Source: Lunularia cruciata (taxonomy: Eukaryota; Streptophyta; Marchantiopsida; Lunulariales; Lunulariaceae). Taken from it: a DNA stretch of 64,000 bases. How positions within the stretch are numbered: position 1 is the first letter of the stretch; the number at the start of each line of letters is the position of its first letter. The DNA is taken from positions 75,680,552 to 75,744,551 of the forward strand of contig OX419756.1 in assembly GCA_948567375.1 (NCBI GenBank), in the 5' to 3' direction. Shown here piece after piece: positions 12,547-25,260 of the stretch. Both the position numbers and the translations under genes were made by a program. The notes under the pieces were generated by a model. That model saw only the letters and a program-made list of their open reading frames with translations. It ran no database searches and was not told the origin of the DNA.

Positions 12547-13230
12547 ATGAATCATCTCAAGATAAGAACCGAATTAGATATAAGTTGAACATAGTGTATC
12601 ATATATAAAATTTACAAGTGATACTCTTTTTGTAAGCCTAAGATATCAGGTTTGTTTAGTTCATCAATTAGTTTTCTACTAATCTCATGTTTTTTTCTTT
12701 TTCTTGGAAATTCTAAACATTTAATCCTGTATGTCGTTTATAGTCGAATATAGATTGACACGAAAGAATATGCAACGAAGTTTACAGCAACACATTTATC
12801 AAATTGCCCATAATGGATCGTCTCCTCACCTACAATTAAATAAAATTTCCTGATTTCCCTTTTATTATAGAAAGTGTTGGATCACTTACCATGCATAATA
12901 CACTATAGAGGCCATGATCTCTCGTCGCATTGGACAGCCACCACCCACCATTTTTTAAGGACAATCATCCGTCTGATCAAAGAGAAGAGCATGCCATACC
13001 ATGTCCTAACCTATGTTAAGTAAGTGTATGTGGGCAGTCCAATGCGCAATGCACATTTGATTACTTACAACTCTAATTTACTTAACAACCGCAGAGGGCA
13101 TGTTCCATAAATTAACTTCCCGTGGATTGAATCTCATCCAGGCCCACAATCTGCGTTGTACAGGAACATCAGAAGCTCAAAAAGGCGACCCCCTCATGCA
13201 TGCTAGTCCGGATGACACGTAAAGGGGCAC
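12547..13230. other. No gene seen
   Basis: AT-rich sequence without coding signal up to the edge of a GC-rich island. AAAAAGGCGACCCC near 13179 resembles the reverse of the retroelement 3' terminus but is too short to call. Confidence 0.35.
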
Positions 13231-13530
13231 ATGGTGAGCAATGTTTTTCCTGACCGCGGGGTCCACAGTTCATTCCTTGCTGACCGTCAAAAGCATCTGT
13301 CCTTCCGGCGGGGCCCGCGACGCTGCCCGAGAGTACCAAGTACCCGGGCAGAACCTCGCAAACCTGAGCGGGCTAACCGGGGTGCGCCTACCCCAGCCCG
13401 AGGCCCCGGATTCTCCACCCGGCGCCGCTTACTGCGGGGGCAAGGAGAATTTCCAAACCATTCTGGAGTCTCTGAGTGGCGCAAGTTTGCCTTGGCGCCA
13501 CGCGCCGGCTCTCAAGGAAGGGAGCTGTAC
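13231..13530. other. GC- and CpG-rich island upstream of the pseudokinase gene
   Basis: About 300 bases with abruptly high GC and many CpG (for example GGCGGGGCCCGCGACG and CCCGGCGCCGCTTACTGCG) stand out against an AT-rich background. All frames on both strands are fairly open, which is a composition effect, so the overlapping 60-117 codon frames are not accepted as genes. It could be the promoter or 5' untranslated exon of the gene starting at 14768, or inserted foreign DNA. Confidence 0.45.
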
Positions 13531-14767
13531 ATCTCGGTCGTTAAAGTGGAATAGTCGGAGTATTTTGAATTCCGGTCGGAGGTGTTGGTTCTGAATTCCT
13601 GGACATTGGGTCCCCGTTCATCAGAGGTCAGAGCCGAGGGGTTGTGGAGTCATTGATGAGAATGAGTGCTTTACTTTTCTTGAACAGTTATTGAGTGAGG
13701 AGGTGCTGGTGTGCTTAGAAGAAAAGAGTGGAGGGAAGAAATCGACTGACTAACACCATCGTGTTTATGATATTAGAGAAGAGGAGAGGAGAGGACAGGA
13801 CAGGCACGAGAGGGGAGGAGAGCAGACAAGATAGCTTTCATTTGTGGGTGTTGAATGTATTGTTGACCTGCTATTGACGCGTTGTGGAGCAGTGGACGGA
13901 AAGCTTTTTGCTGCAGCTGTGTGATGTCGTGATGCCGAGGTTGCCAAAATCCTTGGGTTATTTTATCTGATGGTTGCTTTTGTGGGTTCTTGACTTGAAC
14001 GAAGGAAGTCTTCAGGGAGTAATAATATGTGTTGAATAGTGGGGAAGTAGTAGTTGAAGAAGTAGTGTCCCGTGCAACCTGGGCGGGGGAGGAAGAGAGA
14101 AGAGAAGAGGAGACTGAATATCATGAGGAGTGGAGGGATTTCGATCTTTGGAGCTAGTACGATTCACGGGCTCCGTGCGGAGAAAACATTGCTGTCTTGA
14201 ATACTACATGAACGCTGCGAAGAACTGACTTGAAAGCGGTGGCTGCTGTGGGTGGTCGATTCCGCACACGTAGCGAGCAGCACACCTGACGGCTCGAGAT
14301 TTACTGATTGTGACATTGGCTCAATGCTGTTGAACGCAATGAAAGGGATTTTGGCACAAGTCAGACACTGAAGTTACATCAAACAGTTGGGAAAATTTGT
14401 CAGTCAGCATTCTTCTCCACATGGCGTCTCCTGTTGGCTGCTAGTAAAAGCCTGTTACTCGTCTCTATCTACCACCAGAAATTCTTGATCTTTCACATTG
14501 TACAGAGCCCTTTCTCAAATAGCATTCAGCGGGTTCAGGTCTTTAGACAAACGATTGATCAATCGGGTTGATAGAGGTTGGCTTGAGAAAGAGAAGGGAG
14601 AAAGGAAGAAACAGAGTAATGGTTGTGAGGACTTAACAAGGACCCACAACGGAAAGAAGAGGGAGAAGGAGGGAAGGAGGGCATAGCTTGCAATTGACAG
14701 CGTGTGAGCGCAATGCAAAGGAGCAGGGGTCACTCGTAAAAGGAATGGAAGGAGGGAGGAGTGGAAC
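13531..14767 (+). promoter_or_regulatory. Upstream region / probable 5' leader of the pseudokinase gene
   Basis: No credible gene. Purine-rich GA tracts occur at about 13775-13830, 14090-14115 and 14590-14680, of the kind often seen in plant 5' leaders and promoters. Exact transcription start cannot be seen. Confidence 0.3.
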
Positions 14768-17700
14768 ATGGGCTGTTTTTTTCCAAAGAACAAGAGCAAA
14801 TTTGCGCAGGCCGAGCACCGTCAAAATGGGTCAAAACCTGACTATATGTCGAGCAACAAGCCGGTGGTGTTGCCCGACCCTCACTACGTCGCCGGAGAGC
14901 AGCCCGCGAGGGCATCACCGGGGCGCCATGGAGTTGAGAAAGGGGGAAAGGGAGGGAACAACTCCATTAGCCCGACAAGAAGTGGCAGCAACTCCGCATC
15001 TAGACTGATCGGCCAATTCCCCCGTGCTCTCTCTGCCCCTCATGACTACTCCTTCGAGGATCCATCAACTATTTCCAACGGCAATGTCAACGGTGGTAGC
15101 TCTGCTGGCGCTTCTGCCGGGTTCTCAGCCCCTCTACCTTCTTTCCCATCTCCCATGGATGTTACTTCTTCTACACCATCCAACTCTGCACCTTTGTCGC
15201 TTGGATCATCACCTCTGGGTTGTGGCGTAACTCCTACCATCAACACTGCTGATTCCAGAAATTGGTCGGAGAGAAGGCTATCTTTTAACGATAGAATGGA
15301 GAAGAAGTCGTCCTTTGGAGGCCGTCCAATTCGGCTTCCCAAGCCACAAAGCGGGGGCCATCCGTTGCCACTGCCCTACTCTCCAGATCGTTCCGAAGCT
15401 GGAGGGAGTTTTGCACATGCGTCACCAATTGGCGCTTCACCGAGTACCAGCATAGGACGAGAGGGGTATGGAGGGTATAACCATGCTTACAAGGTGTTGT
15501 CTCTGGGAGGGCATAATCCCATGGATGCCATGCCCCTACCTCCTCCAGCTCTGCCCACAGAGAGTCGAACTCCTGTGCGCGGATTCTCGTTCTCAGAGCT
15601 CTCTCAAACGTTTTCACCGGAGTTTATGCTGGGTGATGGCGTGTCTGGTACTGCTTACCGGGCTTGGGTGGATGATGGCGAGAACAGGAAGATCGAAGTC
15701 GCTGTGGTTTGCCCTGCTAGCAAATCTCTCCAGGTACATATGAGTGCTCACGTAGAGAATATGTATTTCTGATCGCTCTCAGGGTAGGAGTAAGTGTCCT
15801 CTTCACGTCCTTGATATGAAGTGCTTTCGTGGCGGTGACATCGTCACCTGGAGACCTTTGCTACAGGGTTAGTGTTTTTGGAGAATACACGTCTAGCTAT
15901 AGTCCTGGAGGGAAGTAGCCATCCATCAGTTGATAGATAGCTTAATGCCGTGGTCCGGGTAGCGCTGGCGCTGTCCATCACTTCCTTTTCCTACATCTTG
16001 TTGGTAGTCTTGCCTCTCTTCATATTTTGCGAGACCTCTCTCCTCTCCTGGCCCTATGTGCTTATGTGCTGTGTGTGAATTTCGCAATTTGACCAACAGG
16101 GTCAAAAGGAATGGATGGCAGAGGTCAATTGGTTGGCTAGACTGCAAGATCCTCATCTATGCAAGCTGATCGGTTATTGTTCTGAGGATGCTACGACCCA
16201 AGATGGTGAGGTTAAACTCAGAGGTACCAGACGACTTTTGGTTTATGAATATCTGTGTAATGGTACCCTGGACAAGTATCTCATGGGAAAAGCTGGGCGA
16301 CAATTGGAATGGTCAACAAGGATGAGAATAGCTTTGGATATTGCTCAGGGCCTAGCGTATCTTCACAATAAGGCTCCATTTCAGGTTAGTACGATCCGCA
16401 TCTTAATCGTTGGTCGTGTATGTTATTTTGGCTATTATGTAGATATTGTCAACTTGTGTGCTATTGCTAACAGAAGGTGCAATCTGCCTTTGGACAGGTG
16501 ATTTGCAGGGATTTGTGTCCCGCCACAATTCAGCTGGACAAAGATTTCAGGGCGAAGTTGTTTGGTCTTGGCTTTGCGCGATGCGGCCCAGAGGGCGATC
16601 AAGTTTCTCCCATGGTAATAACTCAGGGTACCCTCCAGGTTGTTGTACTCGAGGATGGTCTTTAGCATGTTGTCTGACCCTTGCATTTGTCAATGCTCCT
16701 CGAATATCTTACTTTTTCCTTCTGGACAGCTGCCGTTACCGTTTTTGAGCGAGAGATTTACTTCCACCGCTTATTCTGATCAAATTCTACCACCTAGAAC
16801 CTTCATCTCTTTCCCTCCAAGTAAGATGTAAAGTTCTGTCTGTATTTTTCTAGGCTGGAGCATACGCTGCGCCAGAGTCAGGCCAAAATGGAGTTGTTAC
16901 TCTCAAAAGTAATACTTGGAGTTTTGGAGTGGTGCTGCTGGAGCTACTCACTGGAAGGAGACACATGGATCCGATCAATGCTAAAGAACAGCAGAATTTG
17001 GTGCAGCTCACGAAGCCATTCTTGAGGGACGAATGCAAGCTCTTTCTTATTGTCGACCCCGAATTGAACGGGAGATATTCAGGAAGGGGGGCTATCAAGC
17101 TAGCTAATCTAATCTTTCAATGTCTACACAAAGAGGCTTCCTTGAGGCCTAATTTGAGTGAGGCTGTGGATGTGCTTAGAGGTGTACAAGTTGACGAGGA
17201 TGCCATTCCTGGTGACTTGAAGAAAAGCCGGTCCCTTTCGCAGTCAATGACATCCCCGGTAAGCTACTCTCGGTCGACTTCAGATATATCTCTCAGACAT
17301 AACGGTGAGGGGAAGAATTCTGGTGAGATCAAACAGCGGGAGCGTGAGCTCCAAAAGATGGCTGCTGGTTCCGTAGGTTCTTCAAGTCCATCTCGCAGCG
17401 AACCGAGGCAGTCGAGAGACCCCAAGCCCCGTGAGTTTCAAAGGATTGGAGTGGGGTCAGGTGCCGCTCATAGTGAGCATACGGGACAGTCAAATGACTT
17501 GAAGCAACCAGAGCGAGAAGCGCAAAGACTACCTGCACCTGCTCAGGCCCTAGAACCGAGACAGACACAGAAGGTGGGCATTCAACATGGGCCATTGAAT
17601 GGTAGAAAGAAGCAGCTACGAGACTCGCAACAGCTAGAGCGTGAGCTACGGAAATTGGCCGGGCAAGTTACCACCGTCCCCGGAGGTTCCAGACTAGCTA

Positions 17701-18170
17701 GTATATTCAACATGGAGAACCACAAAGCACAGAAGCTACCTACACCACAGTCAGTTGAGTCCACTCAACCAGTGGACATCAAACAGCATGGTGAAGAAGC
17801 TCAGAAACTTCCCTCAGAACCGCAGCTTCTGGAATCCATAGAGATTATAGAGAAGAAAGCTCCTGCTCCAGAAGCCGAGACAACCCCCATTCCTACGGGG
17901 CCCCTTGAAGAGTCTCATCAATTCAGCGAGCTGCAGGTAGAACCTGAGCTACTATCTCCTTTGGAAACACCCAGTCTCCCGACTGTGGAGAAGGTGGAAA
18001 TTACAGGGTCGCCAGAAATACCCACACTACCTGAGGAGTCTGTCTCATCCAATGAGGTCAAGCAGCAAATGCTTGAGGCGCAAAAGTTGGCCCGTACCTT
18101 AGCTGGTTCTCGAGCGTCATGTGCACCGGCTCTAACTTTTGATCCCCCGATGCTCCGAGAGGCATTTTGA
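14768..18170 (+). CDS. PBL-type receptor-like cytoplasmic pseudokinase, four exons, 902 aa
   Basis: Exons by GT-AG sites: 14768-15733, 16100-16384, 16498-16638 and 16854-18170, all introns in phase 0. The start MGCFF fits N-myristoylation with an adjacent palmitoylated Cys, so plasma-membrane attachment is likely. A Ser/Pro/Gly-rich N-terminal region (about 280 residues) precedes a kinase fold of the PBL/PCRK type: glycine loop G289-G291-G294, LVYEY, AAPE at 469-472, WSFGVVLLELLTGRR. Key residues are changed: the VAVK lysine is Val314, HRDLK reads CRDLC (Asp422 kept, Lys and the later Asn lost), and DFG reads GLG at 440-442. Catalysis is therefore unlikely and a scaffold or receptor-complex role is inferred. 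A 330-residue Gln/Glu/Pro-rich tail holds six loose repeats of a KQ-RE-LQKL type. The third exon could also end at 16614 (ATG^GTAATA), removing eight residues before the AAPE block. Confidence 0.88.
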
Positions 18171-19339
18171 ACTTAGTGTGAGTTATATCAGCTTAAGCCC
18201 TTCTATTCTCAACCTTGTGTCTATCGGGTCTTGAGGTAAATATCTGCGAGTATCAAATTTTTCGTTCGACCTGCGGAGGAGGTTTCTCCTGTACAAGCTT
18301 GTAAGTCCAGAAGTTATTCACAAGCCATCATTTAGTAGAGAGGGTATATGAGGTCATCTCGAGCCTGATTGACGCCAATAGGGGTTACGAGCTTGATCAC
18401 CTCCCTTGAGTGATCATCTGTAGTCCAGGATGAGTGCACTAGCAAGTTTTCAGACTTGAGGTGAATGAAGTGTACAATATAAAGAAGTTTCACGATCATC
18501 AATGGTCCCCGAGTACTGCTGCTTAATTTTGTATTTCGCTAGTGTCTTGATGAATGTACTGTAAACCTCACTAGTATGAATGGTGATAAAGTTCCGCTCT
18601 TTTCAAGTAGCCTTTCGATACATGAACGCGTAATTACTTGTGAGCGTTATGACTCATGAGTATAATTGCAAAGCAATTACTTCTGACTCAGATCAGCAAC
18701 CCTTAAATGAAACGACAATGTCACCCTGATTTGTGCACAGCTTGGGAGCCCAGTCTGAAAATACAGTAAAGTCTTCATAACTAGGAAGAAGTCATGAAGT
18801 GATGTGCCTCGGGGATTGCAGCCAAGATCTCCTGTCCTTCATTATGAATTCAATAAGGTAGTATCCTGCTACCTCTGGAGATCCTGCGAATCCCCCCACC
18901 GTATATCAGAGATATGTACACGTATCACAATCGATCTTCACTGCGGACGTCTTGTCAGGAACGATACCGTCTCTGTTCCTGATGTGGCGCAAACAACTCA
19001 TCACCTGAGGATCCCCTCAAATCTGGTTTGTCTACTTACGGTTCCAGGCGTACTCTGTCACTGCCTTAGCTGACAGTTGTGGCCCTGGAGATTTGTCTTT
19101 TCAGCTGTCCACTTTGTCCACGTTTTACTTTCTTCCCAAAGACTTCAGAGATGGAAGTTCGTCACTACACCTCGGAGCATCCGTCAAAAGTGGCTGTAGA
19201 TCGCGTCCAATGCACCCAACACCTCAATATCTGAGATGCCTATATCGGTAAATCTGGACTGGTCGTAACTGATCTTTCCTCATCCACCTAAGGTTGCTGT
19301 AAATGTAAGGGGCATTTTTACTCTTCAGACGAAAAGGAA
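18171..19339. other. 3' flank of the pseudokinase gene, no other gene
   Basis: The first few hundred bases are probably 3' untranslated region. An open stretch of 89 codons at 18804-19073 shows no recognisable composition or motif and is not called. Confidence 0.35.
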
Positions 19340-19448
19340 AACATTGGCTAGCAAAGTGAAAAAGGCGACCGCGTAGAGAACACAAACATTGGCTAGCTAA
19401 GTGAAAAAGGCGACCGCGTAGAGAACACGAACATTGGCTAGCAAAGTG
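19340..19448. repeat. 45-bp tandem repeat, 2.4 copies, carrying the retroelement terminal motif
   Basis: Units start at 19340, 19385 and 19430 with AACATTGGCTAGC, followed by AAAGTGAAAAAGGCGACCGC and GTAGAGAACAC. The GGCGACCGCGTAG core is the reverse of the 3' terminus seen in the element at 52 kb. Because 45 is divisible by three, the minus strand reads as three 15-residue peptide repeats, which is a by-product of the period. Confidence 0.75.
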
Positions 19449-21753
19449 CAGGGAACAGAAAGTCAAACTCCTTGTTCCTGGCAGATTGGAAAGAGATGGT
19501 TGGAAGTGGTATCTGTACACGCTTAAAAGTAGCCACCGATTTGGCCTTTCCAACGCATATTTACGTAACGACTGGGGTGATCCAAAGCTTTAATTTCAAT
19601 CAAACAATCTTTCTGAACGCCGATGGAGGGTGAAGGAGGGCATACTGCTCCTCATCATTGTCTTCAGACACCACCTTGCACTGGCTCCAAAGCGATTAGA
19701 GCTTAGCAAACCACATACCCACTACCGTCCATACCTAGAATCAATTGTCCCTAGGTGACACAAGTTGTACCGAGAATGTTTACATATGAAAATGTTCACA
19801 TGGTAACTGTTGACATTGAGTGTTTATATGCGTCAGATCTGTTTGTTTCTTGTTCTCTTAACAAAGTGGACACTACGTGGAACTGTCAAAAAAATAGAGA
19901 AGCACATGTATAGACCTATTCTCCGGCTCCTGACCCAATAAAGGAATTGAAGACCCTGTAGCCATTTCTTGGGTGGACACACGCACAATCCACTAGATGA
20001 AAAAATTCCTTTAAAGAGGGTTTGGTGAAAAGCGGGTATGCTAGCCTGCCAACCTAGACTAATCGGAGCTCCTGACTGATTACTGCGGACCTTTGATGGT
20101 ACTTGGGTCGGATAAACCCGCGGGCGATTTGCATATTCACTTTCTTACCGCCTTTAAGAAGGCCACATTTTTCGATACCAGGTTGCACTGGAGTGCAACC
20201 TGTAAGTGGATATCTCTATCTAGAGATACCCACTTGACTGAGTGGGTATCTCTAGTAAGGACATTGTTCGTTCAATGTGTCCTTTTATGATTTCGACAAG
20301 TGAAGTAGTCAGATATACTGTCAGCAGACTTCGTTGATTTATCGATCAAATTTATTTACCGTTGTACACTACCAAGTAACTGCATAACTGACTGCACTCC
20401 GATACTTTTGAGTACCTGCAGTCAAAAACGAAGAAAAACAAATCAAAGTCTCAATCAAAGCATGACACCAGGTTCAGCATCCTCTTCTAATTCTTAATTT
20501 TGTTTGAGGCGGAAAGTCCACACAGTGACCAGAACGGAAAGACTCGTAAAGATTGATTTGCTCCATCCCCTTTTGTAGCACGGAGTAAAGGGGAAACGGA
20601 CTATTTCCCACACTCAAATCGTCTCCTGACATGAATTGGTCTGCGTATTTCAAGTAGACTCCGCATCCGCTCACTAATTAGGGCTGTAAAACTGGTTGTC
20701 TATGTGAATAGGAAAGCAAGCAAGGGCATCTGATACCAGACAAAGGTTCCACTAGGCACAGACGAGGCTCTACCTAGATGAGGGAACTGGAACCACCAGT
20801 GCTCCTGATCGCTGTCAGTAAGCGGTATATTCTGGCATGATATGCAAGAAGAAAGCACCTTATCTTCACTACTTCCTTACTGTTGACAAATCCATCGCAA
20901 GAAGGCGCAATCAAGTCCTCCTGCGAGTGAGCTGTAAAAATTCAGCAGGTGGTCTTTCTTACTGTAGAATATGATACATCAAGTCGGGGCCTCACTAGAA
21001 ACCATAACATTGCTTTCACATCGCAGATCGCAACTTCACACTTTTGGCATGACGCATGATTATGGCTATCTACTTCATCTGACCTTGCCACCCTCCAAAC
21101 TCAGGAAACAACCAGTCAAGTCCCCCTTCAAACCAACCTGTCCCCCTTCCAATGTAGCGTCTCTGTATCGCTTGAGACTGACGTATAATCTGTATATGAA
21201 GGATACCTACAAGTCTTCTGGAGACAACTTATCGAAGCGTTCCTCTGTCCAACATCCCAAAGATCAAGAACAACAGCGCTCACTTTATACATGTATCTCA
21301 CATGTATCTGACGGCTAGGAGTACCTGAAGCGACCCAGAAGGCTACTTTTGGACTAAGCCTTTTCCTTAATACTACTTCTAATGTAAGGCCAACATGAGA
21401 AGCCCAAATCAATCCAAAATGGTGAGGAAAGAGCGGACGATGCGCCAGTGCGGTACCATGGTATAGGATCGCATGCATAATCCTTCATAGGAACTTAACT
21501 GGTCATATTTGATGAAACCCGGAAGGTCATCGCCACTGCTTTAGCTTGGGTATAGTCTCCATCACAGTAGTAAAATCCTCGCAGTCCATCTCCCAAGAAG
21601 GAACTCGGTTTACCATGATAGTAGGGCCACCTTCGGGGTATTTTATTGGGCCTGCTGGCCTTTTCAGATCTGATGCGGGTGTACCCAGGACAATTCAAAT
21701 GATCCAAGTTGATCCAAAATGAAGGGGAATTCGGATTTTGGATGGTGATAAAG
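19449..21753. other. Intergenic between pseudokinase and RING genes
   Basis: No convincing gene on either strand. The right part is probably the 3' untranslated region of the minus-strand RING gene. A cluster of hairpins at 20180-20284 is listed separately. Confidence 0.35.
20180..20284. repeat. Cluster of inverted repeats
   Basis: In about 105 bases: a perfect 10-bp palindromic pair with a 2-base centre (AGGTTGCACT ... AGTGCAACCT, 20180-20201); a 14-bp pair with one G-T mismatch and a 4-base loop (20204-20235); a further copy of its arm (AGTGGGTATCTCT, 20241-20253) that could pair alternatively; and a bulged hairpin at 20257-20284 (AAGGACATTG ... CAATGTGTCCTT). Confidence 0.7.
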
Positions 21754-24635
21754 TCAAGATTGCGGTCTAGAGCGGTGGCGTGTAGCTCTGGATGCTACAG
21801 TTCGCAAATTGGCAGCAGCTAGAGCCACCGTACCACCATATCTTGGTTGATTGTGGTTCCAACTCCGACTGTACGCGCCTCGTCTTGGCTCCTCCGCTGA
21901 GACATCTTCCTTGGGAGAACCCATCATGAGCTCTGCTTGCTGTAACCTAGCCGCTAAAGCTGCATCCACCTGTTCCTGCCTAGCTCGCCTTATCCTCCCA
22001 CTTCTGCTTTGGCTTCTTTGTGAGACCATCTCTTGCTGTGAGATAGCGGAACCAGTACTGCTTCCTTGCCTCACTTCATCCTCACTACGCCTTGTTAATC
22101 CTACATCCGTATCATCTCCAATGAACTGAGCAGCTGCTTGGAAGGAGCTCCTCAAGGTTCCCATTACACTAATCCTATTCACGGTCGAAGAAAAGGCTGA
22201 ACTTGAGCTACGCCAAGGCTGCAGTCTATTTGGTCTTAAACCCAGACTACTGCTACAATTCTTCGCAGAGTTAGCAGCTTCCTCCTCCTGCTCTTGCTGT
22301 TTCTGTTTGTCTGCCAGTTTGGCAGCACATTCTTGAGGAAAAAGGATTTGAATAGTGTTCCAGAGCACGGTATTTGTACGGCAGCTTCTCAGAGTTTCAC
22401 TTCTGTGTGATCGTTCAGAAAATTTATCAGTCATGGCCCACTTCAGGACAAACTACGAAATTGCTAGTATTCTGCGAACCCTCTTGGCATATCATCTTCA
22501 CATTTTGGTCACCCAAAATTAATTTGTTCAGAATCTAACACAACTCTGGATTCCAAGTAGTAAGGATATTCTGATTCAGAGGCTAATCCAATCCTGAGAT
22601 GTTTTCTGATGGCCATCTGACTCACTACGCCACACCTGCAAAGCGTCATGTTCTACCGTTGCTAAGTAATGTTAACCGCTGCATGACCCAGTGAAACTTA
22701 CTGTACTTTCTAACAGTTGGAACTGACAAAAGATAGAGGCGCCGTACCTTAATGGCTGGCGGCATTTTGGACATTTAGGCCCGCACATCTTCAGTACGGA
22801 CTGTAGGCATGTGCCGCAGAAGCTGCGCAGAAAACAATGCCATTCAGGGGACCAAGGACCACGCAGGGAGCACAACAAGAAGCAACTCATCCTATAGACA
22901 GCCATCGTAGGACCTTAGATGTAACGGTTGCTATTGGGTGTCAACAACCACACCTGTGTCCACATGATATCGTCGAAGGCTCGAAACATATGTCCAGACA
23001 AACCTGCAAGATCAAAGCGGCAACAACAGGTAATCATTTTCCATCATCCTACAAATCTACTAGAAGGTCCCTAAAGTGTTGTCCGTCCCAGGCTCCGTTT
23101 CCACAGCACATGCTTACGTTCAATTTTCAGTTTGATACGTTGAAGAGTCTCTACAGGCGCAAGAGGGACGCGTACATCTGCGAAGCAGAGGAATGAAAAT
23201 CAACGGTCTCAAGACTTTTGTCTTACCGCGCAAGAGAGCTCTTCTCGAAGCTGGTTCATGTAAGGAGGAGGCTTTGTCGGGGTCTTCTCTTTGAGCTTGC
23301 CTTTCAACTCCAAGTTCTTGTTACCCAGCGAAGCTGATCCAGGGTTGACGTTCTCTTTATCTTTTGTCCCTGTACACATAGGAAAAGCCTCAAAATTTTT
23401 AATTAGAAGTATACAAACATCAACACATCAATTTTTCTCCTCATTCTCTAAGTGAGACCGGAGATGTTGAGTACTTGTCTGTATCCAACATAACAGACGA
23501 TATTCGCTTGGTGGTATGCTACCAGATTGACTCAGGCCCTAATAGTTCAGTTTCCTGATATGATAATCGGTAGTACTCATCAGGCTTCATAAAGATCAAA
23601 AGGATGAAGATCTTACATGAATTGCGATCCACGACTGTCCCACATTTCAAAGATATTGAACCCAGATGTTAACTACGATGAACAGTGTGCAGTGAGGATT
23701 GTGCTGTTAGTCTGTCTAAGTTTTCCCAAGTACTAAATCTAAAACGGATAATAACAGCACCGTGCTCCTTTTATCATCTGGTCAAACGGTCTCGGCTCAC
23801 CCTCATGCAACCCTCAAGTAAGCGATTTATTAGAAAAAGTGGCCAAGTACTCTACTGCAGCAGGTGCAATTCCGGTAAATTGTCCCAAAGTGCCCAAGAG
23901 AAACTTCACGCACACAGGAGATAACGGATCCTTAGGATGGGCTTAGGTACACTTGGAATGAAGAACTAGCAGGAAGAGCAAGTAATTAATATAAAATATA
24001 CCTCCTGACAAAAAACGGCAACTCTCTTCCTCAGCATCGTTTGATTTTTCATTGTCCGAAACAAGTGGCAGTGCTCTCATGGGGACTCGTACCAGTGGAC
24101 TTCCGTTAATACCATGCCAGCGAATCCTTCTGTGCCTGAAGCCAAATGACCACGATTGAGTTTGAGCAAAACCTAAAATGCTCCACTTCTTAAACAACCA
24201 GACTATGACTACCAAAAAGCGAGAAATTATTTCTTGAGCGTAGAAAACTGAAACGTGCTTTTCACTATACCTCCTAGCAGAACTCAGAGGAGTGCGTTTA
24301 TCTCGCTTCCTGTCACGGCACGCGGGACTATCAAGAACTTCACAAGGAGCATTGCAATTTTCTACCATTTGAGGCCCAGATGAAACACTAGGGCTTTGAT
24401 TTAGCGCGGCCAACATCAGCGTTTCGTCATCCCATCCTGCCATCGCAGCAGCGGAACGGAACCCTGGACTCAATACCACAGACTCGTGACTCGAGTTTGC
24501 ACCAATATTGCCCCTCACTCGCGGCCAATTTCCACTCTCCTCGCATTCACCTCCCTTATCTCCATTCTCCTTTGTAGTCCCTACCCTTTGAGAAGCAACT
24601 GCTCGCCCTGCGACAGAGCCTTCATCGGAACTCAT
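21754..24635 (-). CDS. RING-finger protein (probable E3 ubiquitin ligase), six exons, 466 aa
   Basis: Exons on the minus strand: 24635-24271, 24135-24002, 23369-23227, 23003-22954, 22822-22748 and 22387-21754. All junctions are GT-AG and the phases agree through to a TGA at 21754. The N-terminal 200 residues are polar and probably disordered, starting MSSDEG. A linker ending in MNQLREELSC leads into the RING finger (about residues 213-255), assembled over four exons: C-x2-C, CGHSFC, C-x2-C and CPKC, a C3HC4 pattern. Directly after it comes a conserved-looking block, CRTNTVLWNTIQILFPQE, then a Gln/Glu/Ala-rich coiled segment and a basic, Arg/Ser-rich C-terminus. Expected activity is E2-dependent ubiquitin transfer, perhaps nuclear; substrate unknown. 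Exon 1 and the upstream region have a decayed duplicate at 41.5-42.3 kb. Confidence 0.85.
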
Positions 24636-25260
24636 GACAGAGGACGTACTTCTGACCACATAAAGCCTCACATCGATCTCCACAACACCATGCTGTTTCC
24701 CTGGCACAATACCAAAGTATCATACACCAACCTCCATTCCTCTCCAAGCCCTGATCGATTATAGTCCCACCCTCCTCAGCTCTCGGCGGCAATAACTATA
24801 AGAAAGGTTTTGTGAGAGAACGAATTATCCAGTATTTACAAATTACAAACTCCTTGAGCACCTTGCACAGGGCCACGACACTAAAATTTATAAGATCTAC
24901 AAAGCTTGTCCGATCCCTGCCACTACTACTTCAAGATCCACAGAAACGGCTTCAAACAATCGTCTTCATTTCGTTTAATCCCATTTATCCACACATTTGA
25001 AATGGCATTGAACGAGTGGCGCCCCGCCCGAAAGCGATCTCTCACTGCATCTACACAAATGCTTCTTTCTGCTGCTGCCGTGACGCACGTGGAACAGGGC
25101 CCGGTACCGGCTCTCTCCCCCTCTCTCTCAAATCCAAATTTCTATAAGCAGTCTCGACGGGGTCGGTAATCGAAAGTCACGAGATCACAACTGCTCCCGA
25201 ACATCTACAACAACCTCTAACGGTCACCTTTCTCTGCATCCCGCCTTCGGTACCCAGCCT
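24636..25260 (-). promoter_or_regulatory. 5' leader and promoter region of the RING gene
   Basis: This stretch is preserved, with substitutions and small gaps, at 41747-42330, next to the exon 1 relic. Shared phrases include TGACAGAGGACGTACTTC, CAAAGTATCATACAC, CCCTGATCGATTATA and CTCCTTGAGCACCTTG. The match defines the duplicated block but not the transcription start. Confidence 0.5.
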